Positions 55,274-64,000 of a stretch of 64,000 bases of DNA are shown here, one piece after another. The translations under genes and the position numbers were made by a program. Position 1 is the first letter of the stretch. Each line of letters starts with the position of its first letter. The DNA comes from JACDAE01 sp963717195. Its GTDB lineage: Bacteria; Chloroflexota; Ktedonobacteria; Ktedonobacterales; Ktedonobacteraceae. Under the pieces are notes generated by a model. The model searched no databases, was not told where the DNA came from, and worked only from the letters and a program-made list of their open reading frames with translations. The stretch lies in NCBI GenBank assembly GCA_963717195.1, contig CAVQVR010000010.1, positions 248,001 through 312,000 of the forward strand, in the 5' to 3' direction.

Positions 55274-58200
55274 CTAATCCACCTCATAAATCGCGACATC
55301 ATCTTGATGGTATACTACATGCAAATCCTTCATATGATCAAACTTACTCAAAGCAAGCACACCATACGTATCCCGTTCTAAGGCCCCCACATACACATAG
55401 CGTACAGAATAGGAACGCAACAGTGTTAGCGCCTGCGTCGGATCGCTGGTAGAATAAATAGTAGTGATATCGGCAAAACGGCTACCGAGTTGTGTACCGT
55501 ACCGCTGCTCACTTTCATGATCCGACCAGCCAAGCACATCGGGTAAGCCTGTATAGACCGAGATGCGATTAAACCACTGGTACAGAGTTTGAGGAGACCG
55601 CCTCTAAAATGACTGGCGAACCAGCCACGTGCTCGTTCAGCCAGTCTATAGCCTTTGCATCGCCAGGATACCACATACGAGCAAAAGCCAGACCATCAAG
55701 CGTCGGTGTATAATTCGTTACTTTGAGAGATCCAGCTTTCACCTCAGGCGTACCTACCTCTTGCCAGAGCAGGCGATCATCGATCCTTGCAATAGTACCC
55801 TGTACAAGAAATATTGAGCAACCTAGCACCAATACCATCAGCGTCACCATCCATATCTGGCGCACAAAGCCAGAGAGGGTACGCCATAGATGATGTACGG
55901 CTAGAGCTCCGGCCAGAGCAAAGCACAACCAGGCTTGTATAGAGAACTTAAAAACGGTATTCATGCGTTCATAATCGCCGCCATCCAGGAAATCTCGTAT
56001 ATAGACCAGCTCTATCCCCAGACCGATGCACAGGCCAATGATCAACAAGAGATAGGTATAGACCTGCGCCCCGTTCTGAAATCTCCAGTAATGGGTGCGT
56101 TTGCGCAGAAAGATCGTGTTCAGATGTAGACGTGAGCGAACCATTACTACTTCCCGCTGAAGCGACTGTAAACGTACTTAAATGAGCTTTCAACAGCAGA
56201 ATAAACAGAAAAACGCCCAGGATCAGGAGTGCTCCCAGCAGAACTTTTATGCCCAGAAACGTTAAGATAATTACCAACACAATACTGAGCAGAATATATA
56301 TTCCAACCGCCCAGGAACTGGCATTATAGCGACTGAGCAACTGAGCAAAGCGAGCTCCCAACCAGAGTCGATAGAACTCTGTTAGAAAGAAGCTAAATGC
56401 AATGAAGAGCCATAAGCCAAAAACGGTCAGATAATCGCCCTGCCCCGATCCCTGCACGACGCGTCCCACACCATTGACGAAAAGTTGCTGATAGCTGACA
56501 TAAAAAGGTAAATAGAAGAGATACCCAACAGCACACAATCCCCCTACAAAGACCAGGCGCAAAACCAGGGCAAGAAATAGCTCACTCTTCGGCCCTTGCC
56601 GCTTCTCCTGAAAGGTCAGGATCCCTAAAGTAACGACCAATAACAGCGCATAGACGGGCATATCCCAGGGATTGATACAGGCAATCGTCCCAAAGATAAA
56701 AGCGGCAAACAGATAGAGTGGAAGCCGTTTAAGAAACGTTGGAGATGAGCCGGGCTGTTGCTGCTCCGAGAGAAAAAACGTTGCGATAATACCAAGCATG
56801 AATACAGCGACAGGCATATCCATTACGTGCGGGTGCATATCGGCAAACAAAAAGCTCCAGAAAGGAAATTCGTTAATGGTGAAGGGAATTACACGGCTAC
56901 TCTGCCAGTAATCAAATGCAGGAATTGGAATTCCCGCGATCAGAGCCTGTAACTGCACTTTCAATTGAGCCACACCATTAAAATTACCGATCAGCGCAGC
57001 AAAATAGCCACCCAGCAGAGCAATAGAGAAACGACGCGAAAAGCTATAGACTATAACTACCGCTCCACAAAATGTCCAGGCGAAAAGCGTTGGGATCGCC
57101 AGGTTAAAGGCCGTAGTAGGCACAATTCCCGTCAACTTAATCAACGCCGCCACAATCACGTAGCCATAATAATAGTAATTGATATAACCACCCGCGAACC
57201 AGGGATCATAGGGAGGCATATAGGGGCTACGCAGAATGGCATTCAGAAAAGCCAGTTCCATCGGCTTCTCACCGCCACGATAGATATTCCAGAGATCAGG
57301 ATTAAACGCTCGAATAACGACGAAGAGCAAAAAAGCCAGCGTAAACAGACCTTCAGCAACCAGGAGCATACGCCAATGTTGGCGCAAAAACGCTGTGATC
57401 GCATGACGTTGCCATAGAAAACCAGCTCCCCCACCTAGCAACAAAACTCCCACTCCTAACCAGAGCGAGCCACCGCTAAACGCTAACAAATGAGTAGATG
57501 CCAGGAGCCACGCCAGATACGCCAGAAGTAAGGCACCAAAAAGCTTACTAAAGATATACCCACGATCCGGCCACGCTCGAAAAGGGAAAAAGAGCAGGGG
57601 ATAGACCAGCCAACCCAATATCAGCAAAACCAGCCACCAGAACAGCACAGGCAGCTTATTGGCAAGACTATCCAGAGGAAATTGCACACCAAACGCTGGT
57701 GACTGCTGATCGTCCGCTGTCTGCTGGGGAGTAAGCATCAAAGAACGCTGGCTTCCAGAAAGCTGCGCACCTGGAGCCGGTAACTGAATACCATCAGTGA
57801 GCTTTTGCAACAATTGAGCAGAAGTATATGGGTAAGGATTATCGCGCACAAAGATACGCGCCGTTGGATGATCGAAGACTGAATAACTTTCATCTGCACC
57901 ACTATCATTCAAAGTGATACCAAAGAGATTAGGATGGTTCTCGAACTGAGCTGCCAGGTGAAAGCCAAGTTGACCATTGAAGAGCAACTGGTAATAACGG
58001 ATCGTCAACGGATAGCGGGCTGGCAAACGTGGAATAGATTTGCTGAGGCGCTCGGTAGGCATAGTAATGGCATTTAGCGTAGGAAGCAGGTTAGCAAGTG
58101 TTTGCGCCTTCTGAAGCGTATCGTCGCTGTAGAGGTCCAGGCCAGTCGTTGCCTGTCCGGTGCTACTATCGGTATAGGTGGCCTGCACATACATCGAGGG

Positions 58201-59581
58201 ATCGTGCCCGTCCACAGCCACCGGCAAAGGATCGTCCCATTGCTCATAAGTTAGCACGCTTCCAGGTTTTAGATTTTTATAGATCCAGATTGATGCCTGA
58301 ATACGCGTGTTAGGCTGACTGTATACATTTAGCAAAGCCAACCCTTGAAACATCGTACCGGCCAGAGGCACAATAATCAGGCAATAACGCAGAAATCTTT
58401 ACAACTCGCCGTGCAGCAGTATGTTCACTACGTTCAAACCGCCACTCACGATGGAGAAGAGCCATTACAAAGGAGGCTGCCATCAATGTCAGAAAGGGGT
58501 AAATAGGGAGCATATAGCGCATGAATTTGGCATAAAAGCTACACATGATAGCGCCATAGACGATCACCCAGGAAAGCACAACGAGCCAGAGACCAGCATC
58601 GCGCTTCCACACCCGCCAGAGCAACCATAACAAACCAGCAAATGCCGCCAGGCCCAGCATCAGTCCCAACCCCCACAGCAGCATATTTTGCGCCTCGTAG
58701 ACAAACGGAATAGTACCAGCAAACTGACGTACATAAGGCAGATCCAGAGTACCACGTGCAAGGCTCCCCTGATCCGATACCTGCTGGATGAAGTTTGACA
58801 TATCCAGCAGCGCATAAGGTTCCACTATAAGAAAAGTAATAATCGTAACTAACGCGATACTAAGCAATGTAGTGACAGCAGCGAAAAAATCACGTTGTCG
58901 AGACCAGCGCAGTATCATCGCAACAACGATGGGGATAGCAAGGGGAGCCGCGCTAAATTTTGTCCCCAGGGCGAGGCCATATCCGAGACCAGCCAGTACG
59001 GACCAGAGCGTAAGACGTTCGGTATTAACCAGTACAGCGCTGGCAAGGACGGTAAACTCAACAAAAAAGAGCAGCATCGTATCGACGGCATAGAAATGCG
59101 ATAGCTGCAACTGAAAGGGCGTAAAAGCGACCAGAGTAGCCGCGAGCAGAGCTACATTCCATGCATAGGGTCGTCCAGGCGCTGTATCTTTTGTCAGGAG
59201 CAGAGCCAGGTAGCCAGTCATAACGATGGTACCACTATCAAAGAGAGCTGAGAGTACACGACCGACCAGGGTCAGATTCGCAAAAGAGCCCAACGTAGGA
59301 AAAAAATGCGCGAGTATGTTCCCTACAAAAGCAAGCAAATAGATAGGGAGACTTCCATATGCAAAGAAGTGCGGATTTAGCGGCGAGTTCACGGGATCGC
59401 GAAACTGTGCGAAGCTTGTTGGCCACGCTATTTTTATCACCTGGAAGAGGATCTGGCGCTCATCAGGGTGGAAGCTATTACCCTGATCCCAGTTCAAGCC
59501 ATAGAGGCGCAGAGCCAACCCCAGGAGCATCAGACCCCATAAGGCAAAGGGTCTCCAACGAATTACGAGCTTCATGCGCAT
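55274..59581 (-). pseudogene. Fused GT39-type glycosyltransferase / DUF2298 protein, three frameshifts
   Basis: Four consecutive frames make one protein of about 1430 residues. Part 1 is a PMT/GT39-like GT-C enzyme (LRLYGLNWDQGNSFHPDERQ with the Asp-Glu motif, SHFYAVDTMLLFFVE). Part 2 is a DUF2298 protein (WFAGGYINYYYYGYV, VIPFTINEFPFWSFLFADMH, RMNTVFKFSIQAWLCF, then a soluble end NRISVYTGLPDVLGWSDHE-like and VVYHQDDVAIYEV). Shifts occur at 58393-58395 (one extra A in AAA), between about 56070 and 56140, and near 55585-55600. Each is consistent with one extra base, and no other decay is seen. The start ATG at 59581 opens a three-gene minus-strand operon. Confidence 0.85.
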
Positions 59582-59980
59582 CTTCGCTTTCCGTAAAAAT
59601 AGTTAATAGTCTTGCTCTAGTATAGAGACTGTACTAGAGTGGGTCAAGAGGTCCGGGAAAACTTCCAAATTGTCATCACCAATTTCCGCTTTTTTGTTAA
59701 ATGGCCGTATTCTATATGGGGACATTGGTTCAATGGAGACAAATTCGAAGGCCCACATGAGAAAACAACCGATTAAAACAGCTTTAGTAAGTATTCCAAT
59801 GACATGATCGTGCCCATTGATAGGGAAGAAGGCAATGGAAGCACAGCATCGTGAACACGACCCCTACTAGACGCCTATTTTTTCTTTGTGATATGCTTTC
59901 TATGGCTGGAACGGTCAATATGAGCATATTACAAAGATTTTTCTCGCCACGTCGTTCTTTCACCAATCCAAGGAGCTGCT
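59582..59980. other. Divergent intergenic region, 399 bp
   Basis: This spacer separates the glycosylation operon from the Rieske oxygenase gene and must hold promoters for both. TTGACCCACTC-like and AT-rich stretches near 59.64-59.71 kb could serve, but none matches consensus well. No repeat, RNA or supported frame was found. Confidence 0.4.
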
Positions 59981-61102
59981 ATGACCACAACGACTCGTCC
60001 TGAATCCCCCTTTGTTTCCACTCTGCCAGGTCGCTATTACGATGATCCCGCGCTGTACGCTCTAGAGCAAGAGCGCATATTTTCACGCATGTGGGTCTGC
60101 GTTGGGCGCGCCGAACTGTTGACAGAACCGGGCGCTTACCAGGTCGTAACTGTGGGACAGGAAAGCATCATCGTCGTGCGCAATCGTGAAGGTGAGTTGC
60201 AAGCGTTTCTCAATGTATGTCGGCATCGTGGAGCACGTATCTGTACAGAAGCCTCCGGGCAACTGAAAGGCTCAATCCAGTGCCGCTATCATGCCTGGAC
60301 GTATGGCCTTGATGGACGTTTAATCGGTGCTCCTAATATTTTAAACAATGAACAGTTCGAGCGGACGAAATTCGGCCTGCTGCCCGTGGCTCTGACAGTC
60401 TGGGAAGGCACGATCTGGCTCAATCTCGCGGACAATCCTTCTCCTTTAGAGGATCAGCTCGCTGGAATTATTAGCGGACGCTTTGGCAGCTACGAGCCAC
60501 TTCTGCGTTATGGAGTCGGTCAATTGAAGGTCGGCAAGTCCATTACATACGAGGTGCAATCCAACTGGAAGCTCATTATTGAGAATTTCATGGAATGCTA
60601 CCACTGTGGTCCTATGCACCCCGAACTCTGCGATTTATTGCCCGGTTATCGAGATGGCACCGTCTACGTTGATGGCGCATCTGCCACGCTGGCCGACGGG
60701 GCTGAAGCGTTTACCATTACTGGCAAAGCGTCGCGACCCCCATTACCAGGACTGCTACCCGCAGATCTACGACGCTATTATGGCATTGAGTTGCTGCCAA
60801 ATATGTTGCTTAACCTGCTCCATGATCACGTCGTCATTCACACATTGTATCCTCAAGCACCGGACCATACACGCATCGTCTGCGACTGGCTGTTTGATCC
60901 AGTCGCCATGCAAGATCCAGCATTTGATCCGATGGATGCAGTGAGGATCTTTGATCTCGTCAATCGGCAGGACTGGGAGGTCTGTACATGGACGCAACAG
61001 GGAATGACTTCTAAAGCCTATAAAAACGGGGGAGTCTATGTCCCCATCGAGCGTCACATCCGTGGACTATGCGATTTCGTGCTCGAAAAGTTAGCGGACT
61101 AA
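59981..61102 (+). CDS. Rieske-type ring-hydroxylating oxygenase, alpha subunit
   Basis: 373 residues. The N-terminal Rieske [2Fe-2S] domain has Cys80-x-His82 (NVCRHRGARIC) and Cys101-x2-His104 (QCRYHAWTYGLDG). The C-terminal catalytic domain carries the mononuclear iron site in ENFMECYHCGPMHPEL (His208 and His213) with a later Asp. The overall pattern resembles oxygenases acting on quaternary amines or small aromatics; the substrate is not determinable. No beta subunit, ferredoxin or reductase gene is adjacent. AAGGAG precedes the ATG. Confidence 0.93.
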   Translation: MTTTTRPESPFVSTLPGRYYDDPALYALEQERIFSRMWVCVGRAELLTEPGAYQVVTVGQESIIVVRNREGELQAFLNVCRHRGARICTEASGQLKGSIQCRYHAWTYGLDGRLIGAPNILNNEQFERTKFGLLPVALTVWEGTIWLNLADNPSPLEDQLAGIISGRFGSYEPLLRYGVGQLKVGKSITYEVQSNWKLIIENFMECYHCGPMHPELCDLLPGYRDGTVYVDGASATLADGAEAFTITGKASRPPLPGLLPADLRRYYGIELLPNMLLNLLHDHVVIHTLYPQAPDHTRIVCDWLFDPVAMQDPAFDPMDAVRIFDLVNRQDWEVCTWTQQGMTSKAYKNGGVYVPIERHIRGLCDFVLEKLAD

Positions 61103-61119
61103 TGAATTCATGAAATATG

Positions 61120-61196
61120 GGTAGGGCGCGATCAATCGCGCCCATAGTAAGGATATAGATAAATCGCCGGACGCGATAAATCTGGTCCCTACGATG
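61120..61196. repeat. Palindromic repeat between convergent genes
   Basis: GGGCGCGAT and ATCGCGCCC (61124-61143) form a perfect 9-bp stem with a 2-nt loop. Downstream, GGACGCGATAAATC and GGTCCCTACG repeat the arm of the 28.8-kb palindrome with one change. The location between the ends of the oxygenase and AlkZ-like genes fits a bidirectional stop. Confidence 0.75.
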
Positions 61197-62256
61197 TTTC
61201 AACAGGCATATCAAGAAATGCACCATAACGGCCTATTGCTGCGGAGATGGCGCGTGTTTCACTTTCGTTGAGTGGAGAGAAGAGACTCGTTTCAATCAAA
61301 ACGCTGTCTTTCTTGAATGTACGCTTCCACGTACCAACTATACAACCATCCATGATAATTATAGGGCTAAAGATTCCATTTCTCGTCTGGATGATATACG
61401 CAGGATCGAGCACTGCGCTGCGATCTTTATAAGCAATAGTATACTCATCATAAGGCGGCAGTAAATGAGCCGTCAGCACTGCATCTTTAGCAATGGGCAT
61501 AGACGGAGAAAACCAGTAGGTCCTGTCATCAATAATTTCATGGATAAATTCCGATCGGACCATCGCCAGACCAGCTCTGGCATCAGTCGCTGTCAAGCCC
61601 GACCACCACACAAAATCTTCCAATGTCGCTGGCCCCCGGCTGCTAAAATAACGCCTGGCAAGTTCGGCCAACGCCTCGTTCCTCTCCAGCATGGGAGCAT
61701 CTGGCGCACGTTCGTCGAGCAGTGCATAGGTGAATTGTTTGCCACGCCTTGCCCCACTGCAGACGATCATGTCCAATTCGGCACGCATCATTATGTGAGT
61801 AAAACGCAGGTCATTCGTAGCAATACCAGCGTGCCCGAGGATGGATTGGATCTCTGGCCGCGTAAGCTGGTTGCCACCCTGTAATGCTTTTTCCAATGCT
61901 GCGTTACTTCGTGAAAATACCGCATCGTCCAGTTCCTGTTTGCGATAGTAATAGGCACTGATCGCGTTGACTCGTGGAGCCGTAAGCGCAAGTATCCAAC
62001 GAATATCCGCAGGTGAGACAAAATGCCACGTGGGCCGCATGAGATGTGTGCGCAAGATAGCCCCATCACTGAATGCCTGCTCTATATCATTGTGAGTAGC
62101 ACTTTGTAAACGCAAGCCAAGTGCCCATTTTGCCCCAGCATAATCCTGAGCTTGAACAGGACCCAGACATCTCACTACATCACCCGGTTTTTCCATTAGT
62201 GACTGCGAAATAAGTTGATTGTGCAGGCGCTGATGCGCAATATTCGAGTTTACCAT
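61189..62256 (-). CDS. AlkZ-like winged-helix DNA glycosylase (HTH_42 family)
   Basis: 355 residues of the PF06224 family. AlkZ members remove interstrand crosslinks and bulky alkylated bases by unhooking the glycosidic bond, and protect producers of DNA-damaging antibiotics. The catalytic QxQ motif is present as Gln35-Ala36-Gln37 in GPVQAQDYAG. THLMRPTWHFVSPADI and the beta-rich C-terminal half (LLPPYDEYTIAYKDR, PIIIMDGCIVGTWKR) are family features. Whether it acts in general repair or self-resistance is unknown; no biosynthetic genes are adjacent. The ATG has no strong site. Confidence 0.88.
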   Translation of the reverse strand: MVNSNIAHQRLHNQLISQSLMEKPGDVVRCLGPVQAQDYAGAKWALGLRLQSATHNDIEQAFSDGAILRTHLMRPTWHFVSPADIRWILALTAPRVNAISAYYYRKQELDDAVFSRSNAALEKALQGGNQLTRPEIQSILGHAGIATNDLRFTHIMMRAELDMIVCSGARRGKQFTYALLDERAPDAPMLERNEALAELARRYFSSRGPATLEDFVWWSGLTATDARAGLAMVRSEFIHEIIDDRTYWFSPSMPIAKDAVLTAHLLPPYDEYTIAYKDRSAVLDPAYIIQTRNGIFSPIIIMDGCIVGTWKRTFKKDSVLIETSLFSPLNESETRAISAAIGRYGAFLDMPVETS

Positions 62257-62900
62257 TGTGCCAGTATATCATAACTATGATTGCAAGTATTTCTTCAATG
62301 CTCGAATAGCCAGCAACAACGCTTGAATAGAGAGGATCAGGATAGTCAAAATCAGAGCGATACCCACAAGATAGATGATGATCACTAAAAAGGCTCATAG
62401 AATCGGCAATTGCCATAATTGTTTTAACCCCTTACAGTTTGTCAAAATTTCCAATCACTATATGATTAACTCTACATTCTCTAAGACGTAGGAATAGAAA
62501 GGTAATCAAATATTGCTTTTCTATGAAAAAATGGTTGGGTCGCTATGGCCGGAGGTTGGAATAGAGAGTAGATACATTTGTGGGTGAAAGAATAGAGTAA
62601 GATGCGCAAAGTATAGAAAGAATGCCAGTAATAGCACTAGGGACTGGACAATCACGGTTATCCAGTCCCCTCGTGTGTTTCTTGATCTACATTACTCCCG
62701 TATATACATCAACCGGGTCCTACTCCACATAGGTTAAGAAATTACTGGTAGATTTATTCAGTAATCCCCTGTTTCCCTCTGCCATCCTCGCGACGGATGC
62801 CGTCGACATAGACATTGCATAACTCTTTACTTCGAGATGCGGCTAATATACCGGGTCTGGTCAGACGTCCAGGGGCTCGGACTGCCCGCTTCTACGGGCC
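62257..62900. other. Intergenic region with one hairpin
   Basis: About 640 bp without a supported gene. GGGACTGGA (62640-62648) pairs with TCCAGTCCC (62661-62669) around a 12-nt loop and may be a terminator. The segment 62770-62900, read on the minus strand, forms the 3' part of the transcript from the small gene described next. Confidence 0.5.
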
Positions 62901-62960
62901 CTACTCGTCAATCTGAAATACCATCCCTTGTAGGCGGATTGGTTTCTTGGTCATTAGCAT
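62901..62960 (-). CDS. Possible 19-residue peptide gene
   Basis: MLMTKKPIRLQGMVFQIDE is preceded by a near-perfect GGAAGGAGG site seven bases before the ATG and by a strong promoter about 105 bp upstream. The leader can fold into two hairpins (CCAGGG/CCCTGG and CTAGGC/GCCTAG). After the TAG comes a GCCCG/CGGGC hairpin. In the same frame, past a second TAG, codons stay open for about 45 more residues (including KELCNVYVDGIRREDGRG), which may be chance. It could be a leader peptide, a small protein or part of a structured RNA. Confidence 0.4.
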   Translation of the reverse strand: MLMTKKPIRLQGMVFQIDE

Positions 62961-63064
62961 TGCGTGCCTCCTTCCGGATTACCAATGCTAGGCCTTATTG
63001 CCTAGTGCCAGGGTCTTTTTGTTTCCCTGGGAATACTTCGTTCTCATTTTTTAGGAACACTGGA

Positions 63065-63093
63065 AGTATAACCTATCCTACTGGAAAAGTCAA
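63065..63093 (-). promoter_or_regulatory. Strong sigma-70-type promoter of the small peptide gene
   Basis: On the minus strand, TTGACT (63093-63088) and TATACT (63070-63065) are exactly 17 bases apart. It is the best promoter match in the window together with that of the sugar operon. Confidence 0.7.
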
Positions 63094-63150
63094 TGTTTTT
63101 GGCGCGAATTTGTGAGAAATGCACTCTATAAATCGGCGTATATGTATGTA

Positions 63151-63744
63151 TCAACTCGCTTCTGGGGCCGTCTCTTCCATTGCACGGTTGAATGAGGTCA
63201 GTACTGCGTCGGGATCAGCCATCTCTTTCATCACCTCGGCCTGTGGATCATGGCGATCTTTGACCATCGGCATGTCACGGCGTAATTCTTCGACCAGGTC
63301 GATCAGTTTGCTCACCTTGCGTTCAGTCAGTAGCGTGATTGTGAGGTCCAGGTGCCGCCGCTGATCATCTATCTTTCCCTGTCTATTCTGTGTGATGAGG
63401 ACAACGGTCGTCATCAATAACGCACTCAAGCCGATAATCCCTTCTAGCCAGTAGAAAGGCGGAGGATCGAAAGCCACTCCTCGCAGGCGTACAAAAATCA
63501 TGTTCACTACCACCCATAACAGCACAAAAGATAAAATGAAGTAAAGAAAACGTGGCCGACCCAGATTAGCGGTAATTTTTTCGATCCGGCGCTGGTGCTG
63601 GCTGATCTCTCGCTCTGCACGCATACGCATAGAAACCAGCGTTTCTATGTCCTGATCGATAAGGTCAACCAGCGTATTTAACGCTGTCTCTTCTGTCGTT
63701 TCCTCGTCTGTCGCTTTAGAAGGTCGATTTTTACTATCTGCCAT
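63151..63744 (-). CDS. DUF1003 membrane protein
   Basis: 197 residues. A charged N-terminal helix region (LVDLIDQDIETLVSMRMRAE, then REISQHQRRIEKITANLG), two membrane helices (FLYFILSFVLLWVVVNMIFV and LEGIIGLSALLMTTVVLIT) and the DUF1003 hallmark FDPPPFYWLEG ... QNRQGKIDDQRRHLDLTITLL. The cytoplasmic tail (KVSKLIDLVEELRRDMPMV) is a likely coiled coil. The family has been proposed to be linked to cyclic-nucleotide or stress responses, without a defined reaction. It stands alone. Confidence 0.88.
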   Translation of the reverse strand: MADSKNRPSKATDEETTEETALNTLVDLIDQDIETLVSMRMRAEREISQHQRRIEKITANLGRPRFLYFILSFVLLWVVVNMIFVRLRGVAFDPPPFYWLEGIIGLSALLMTTVVLITQNRQGKIDDQRRHLDLTITLLTERKVSKLIDLVEELRRDMPMVKDRHDPQAEVMKEMADPDAVLTSFNRAMEETAPEAS

Positions 63745-63892
63745 CCGTCTATCTTTCTTTAAACACTACTATATAAAATTCAAACCGTTATTTATAACAC
63801 GCGGGATCGCTGAAAATGTTCCGGAGAAAGAAGGATGAAAGGCGGCACTCTCCCGCATAACCCATCAGCATGAACTTTTCACATGAGAAGTT

Positions 63893-64000
63893 TCAGGGCC
63901 CTGAGACAAGGCTGACGTTGGTTGCCGCACTGTACATTCCGCTGTAGATAGCGGCAGGTACTTTAAGAGACAGGGTTGCGGTCACAGTGAGGTTACCCTC
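63893..64000 (-). CDS. C-terminal fragment of a secreted beta-rich protein (continues past window edge)
   Basis: Read from the right edge on the minus strand, 35 codons stay open to a TGA: LTVTATLSLKVPAAIYSG, then MYSAATNVSLVSGP. The alternating Thr/Val pattern and the YSGMYSA turn resemble the last strands of secreted or surface beta-sandwich proteins, for example those with WxL-like or collagen-binding endings. Too little is visible to assign a family. Confidence 0.6.
   Translation of the reverse strand, partial: EGNLTVTATLSLKVPAAIYSGMYSAATNVSLVSGP

Noticed and set aside
62837..63115. 92-codon plus-strand frame
   Set aside because: It runs antisense through the leader, promoter and small peptide gene and has no ribosome site.

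Overview
The window looks like chromosomal DNA of a soil-dwelling, multicellular Chloroflexota bacterium of the Ktedonobacteria type. This is inferred from the gene content: two large Chloroflexi/Archaea-type DUF2298 ('YYY') membrane proteins beside an Agl23-type glycosyltransferase, an NRPS-P450 pair, secreted GH30 and CBM2 proteins, an XPB-Bax1 pair, intermediate GC content by eye, and many intergenic palindromic repeats. No rRNA, replication origin, prophage or CRISPR-cas locus was seen.

Layout. 1-2.5 kb: the 3' end of an NRPS gene and a cytochrome P450. 2.7-3.8 kb: a secreted protein of unknown function. 3.9-10 kb: a LacI-family regulator divergent from a RhaSTPQ-like sugar ABC importer operon (ATPase, permease, frameshifted permease, binding lipoprotein), with a clear promoter and two operator palindromes between them; then a tRNA-Val(GAC) facing a degenerate partial copy of itself. 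10.3-16.5 kb: dxs, an acidic protein, a glutamate-type dehydrogenase and gatB. 17.4-21.8 kb: an MglA-like GTPase, a NarL-type response regulator and glucan phosphorylase. 21.9-26.8 kb: a GtrA-like protein, a translationally coupled XPB helicase-Bax1 nuclease pair, an AraC regulator and a VOC protein. 27-36.7 kb: a phosphoesterase, a HAD hydrolase, two tandem GH30 hydrolases with a broken LacI regulator upstream, a quinone-oxidoreductase-like protein, an aminotransferase and a SnoaL-like protein. 36.9-38.9 kb: a patch of decayed genes (GC-rich GNAT pseudogene, ISL3 and ISAzo13 transposase remnants). 39-47 kb: hemE-hemF, a truncated P-loop kinase, a Tat-exported PI-PLC-like protein, a CBM2 protein, an APH-like protein and an ABC-2 exporter. 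47.5-59.6 kb: a broken PIG-V-like mannosyltransferase, an ECF sigma factor and a three-gene surface-glycosylation operon. 60-64 kb: a Rieske oxygenase, an AlkZ-like protein, a possible 19-residue peptide gene, a DUF1003 protein and the 3' end of a secreted protein gene.

Two features run through the whole window. First, related intergenic palindromes carrying GTAGGGRC / GYCCCTAC ends recur at gene 3' ends, several as long perfect hairpins. Second, many otherwise well-conserved genes are broken by single-base indels or a stop (second permease, ricin-GH30, second LacI, PIG-V, Agl23, and the GT39-DUF2298 fusion three times). Several of these lie in short homopolymers, so base-calling or assembly errors must be excluded before calling them true pseudogenes.
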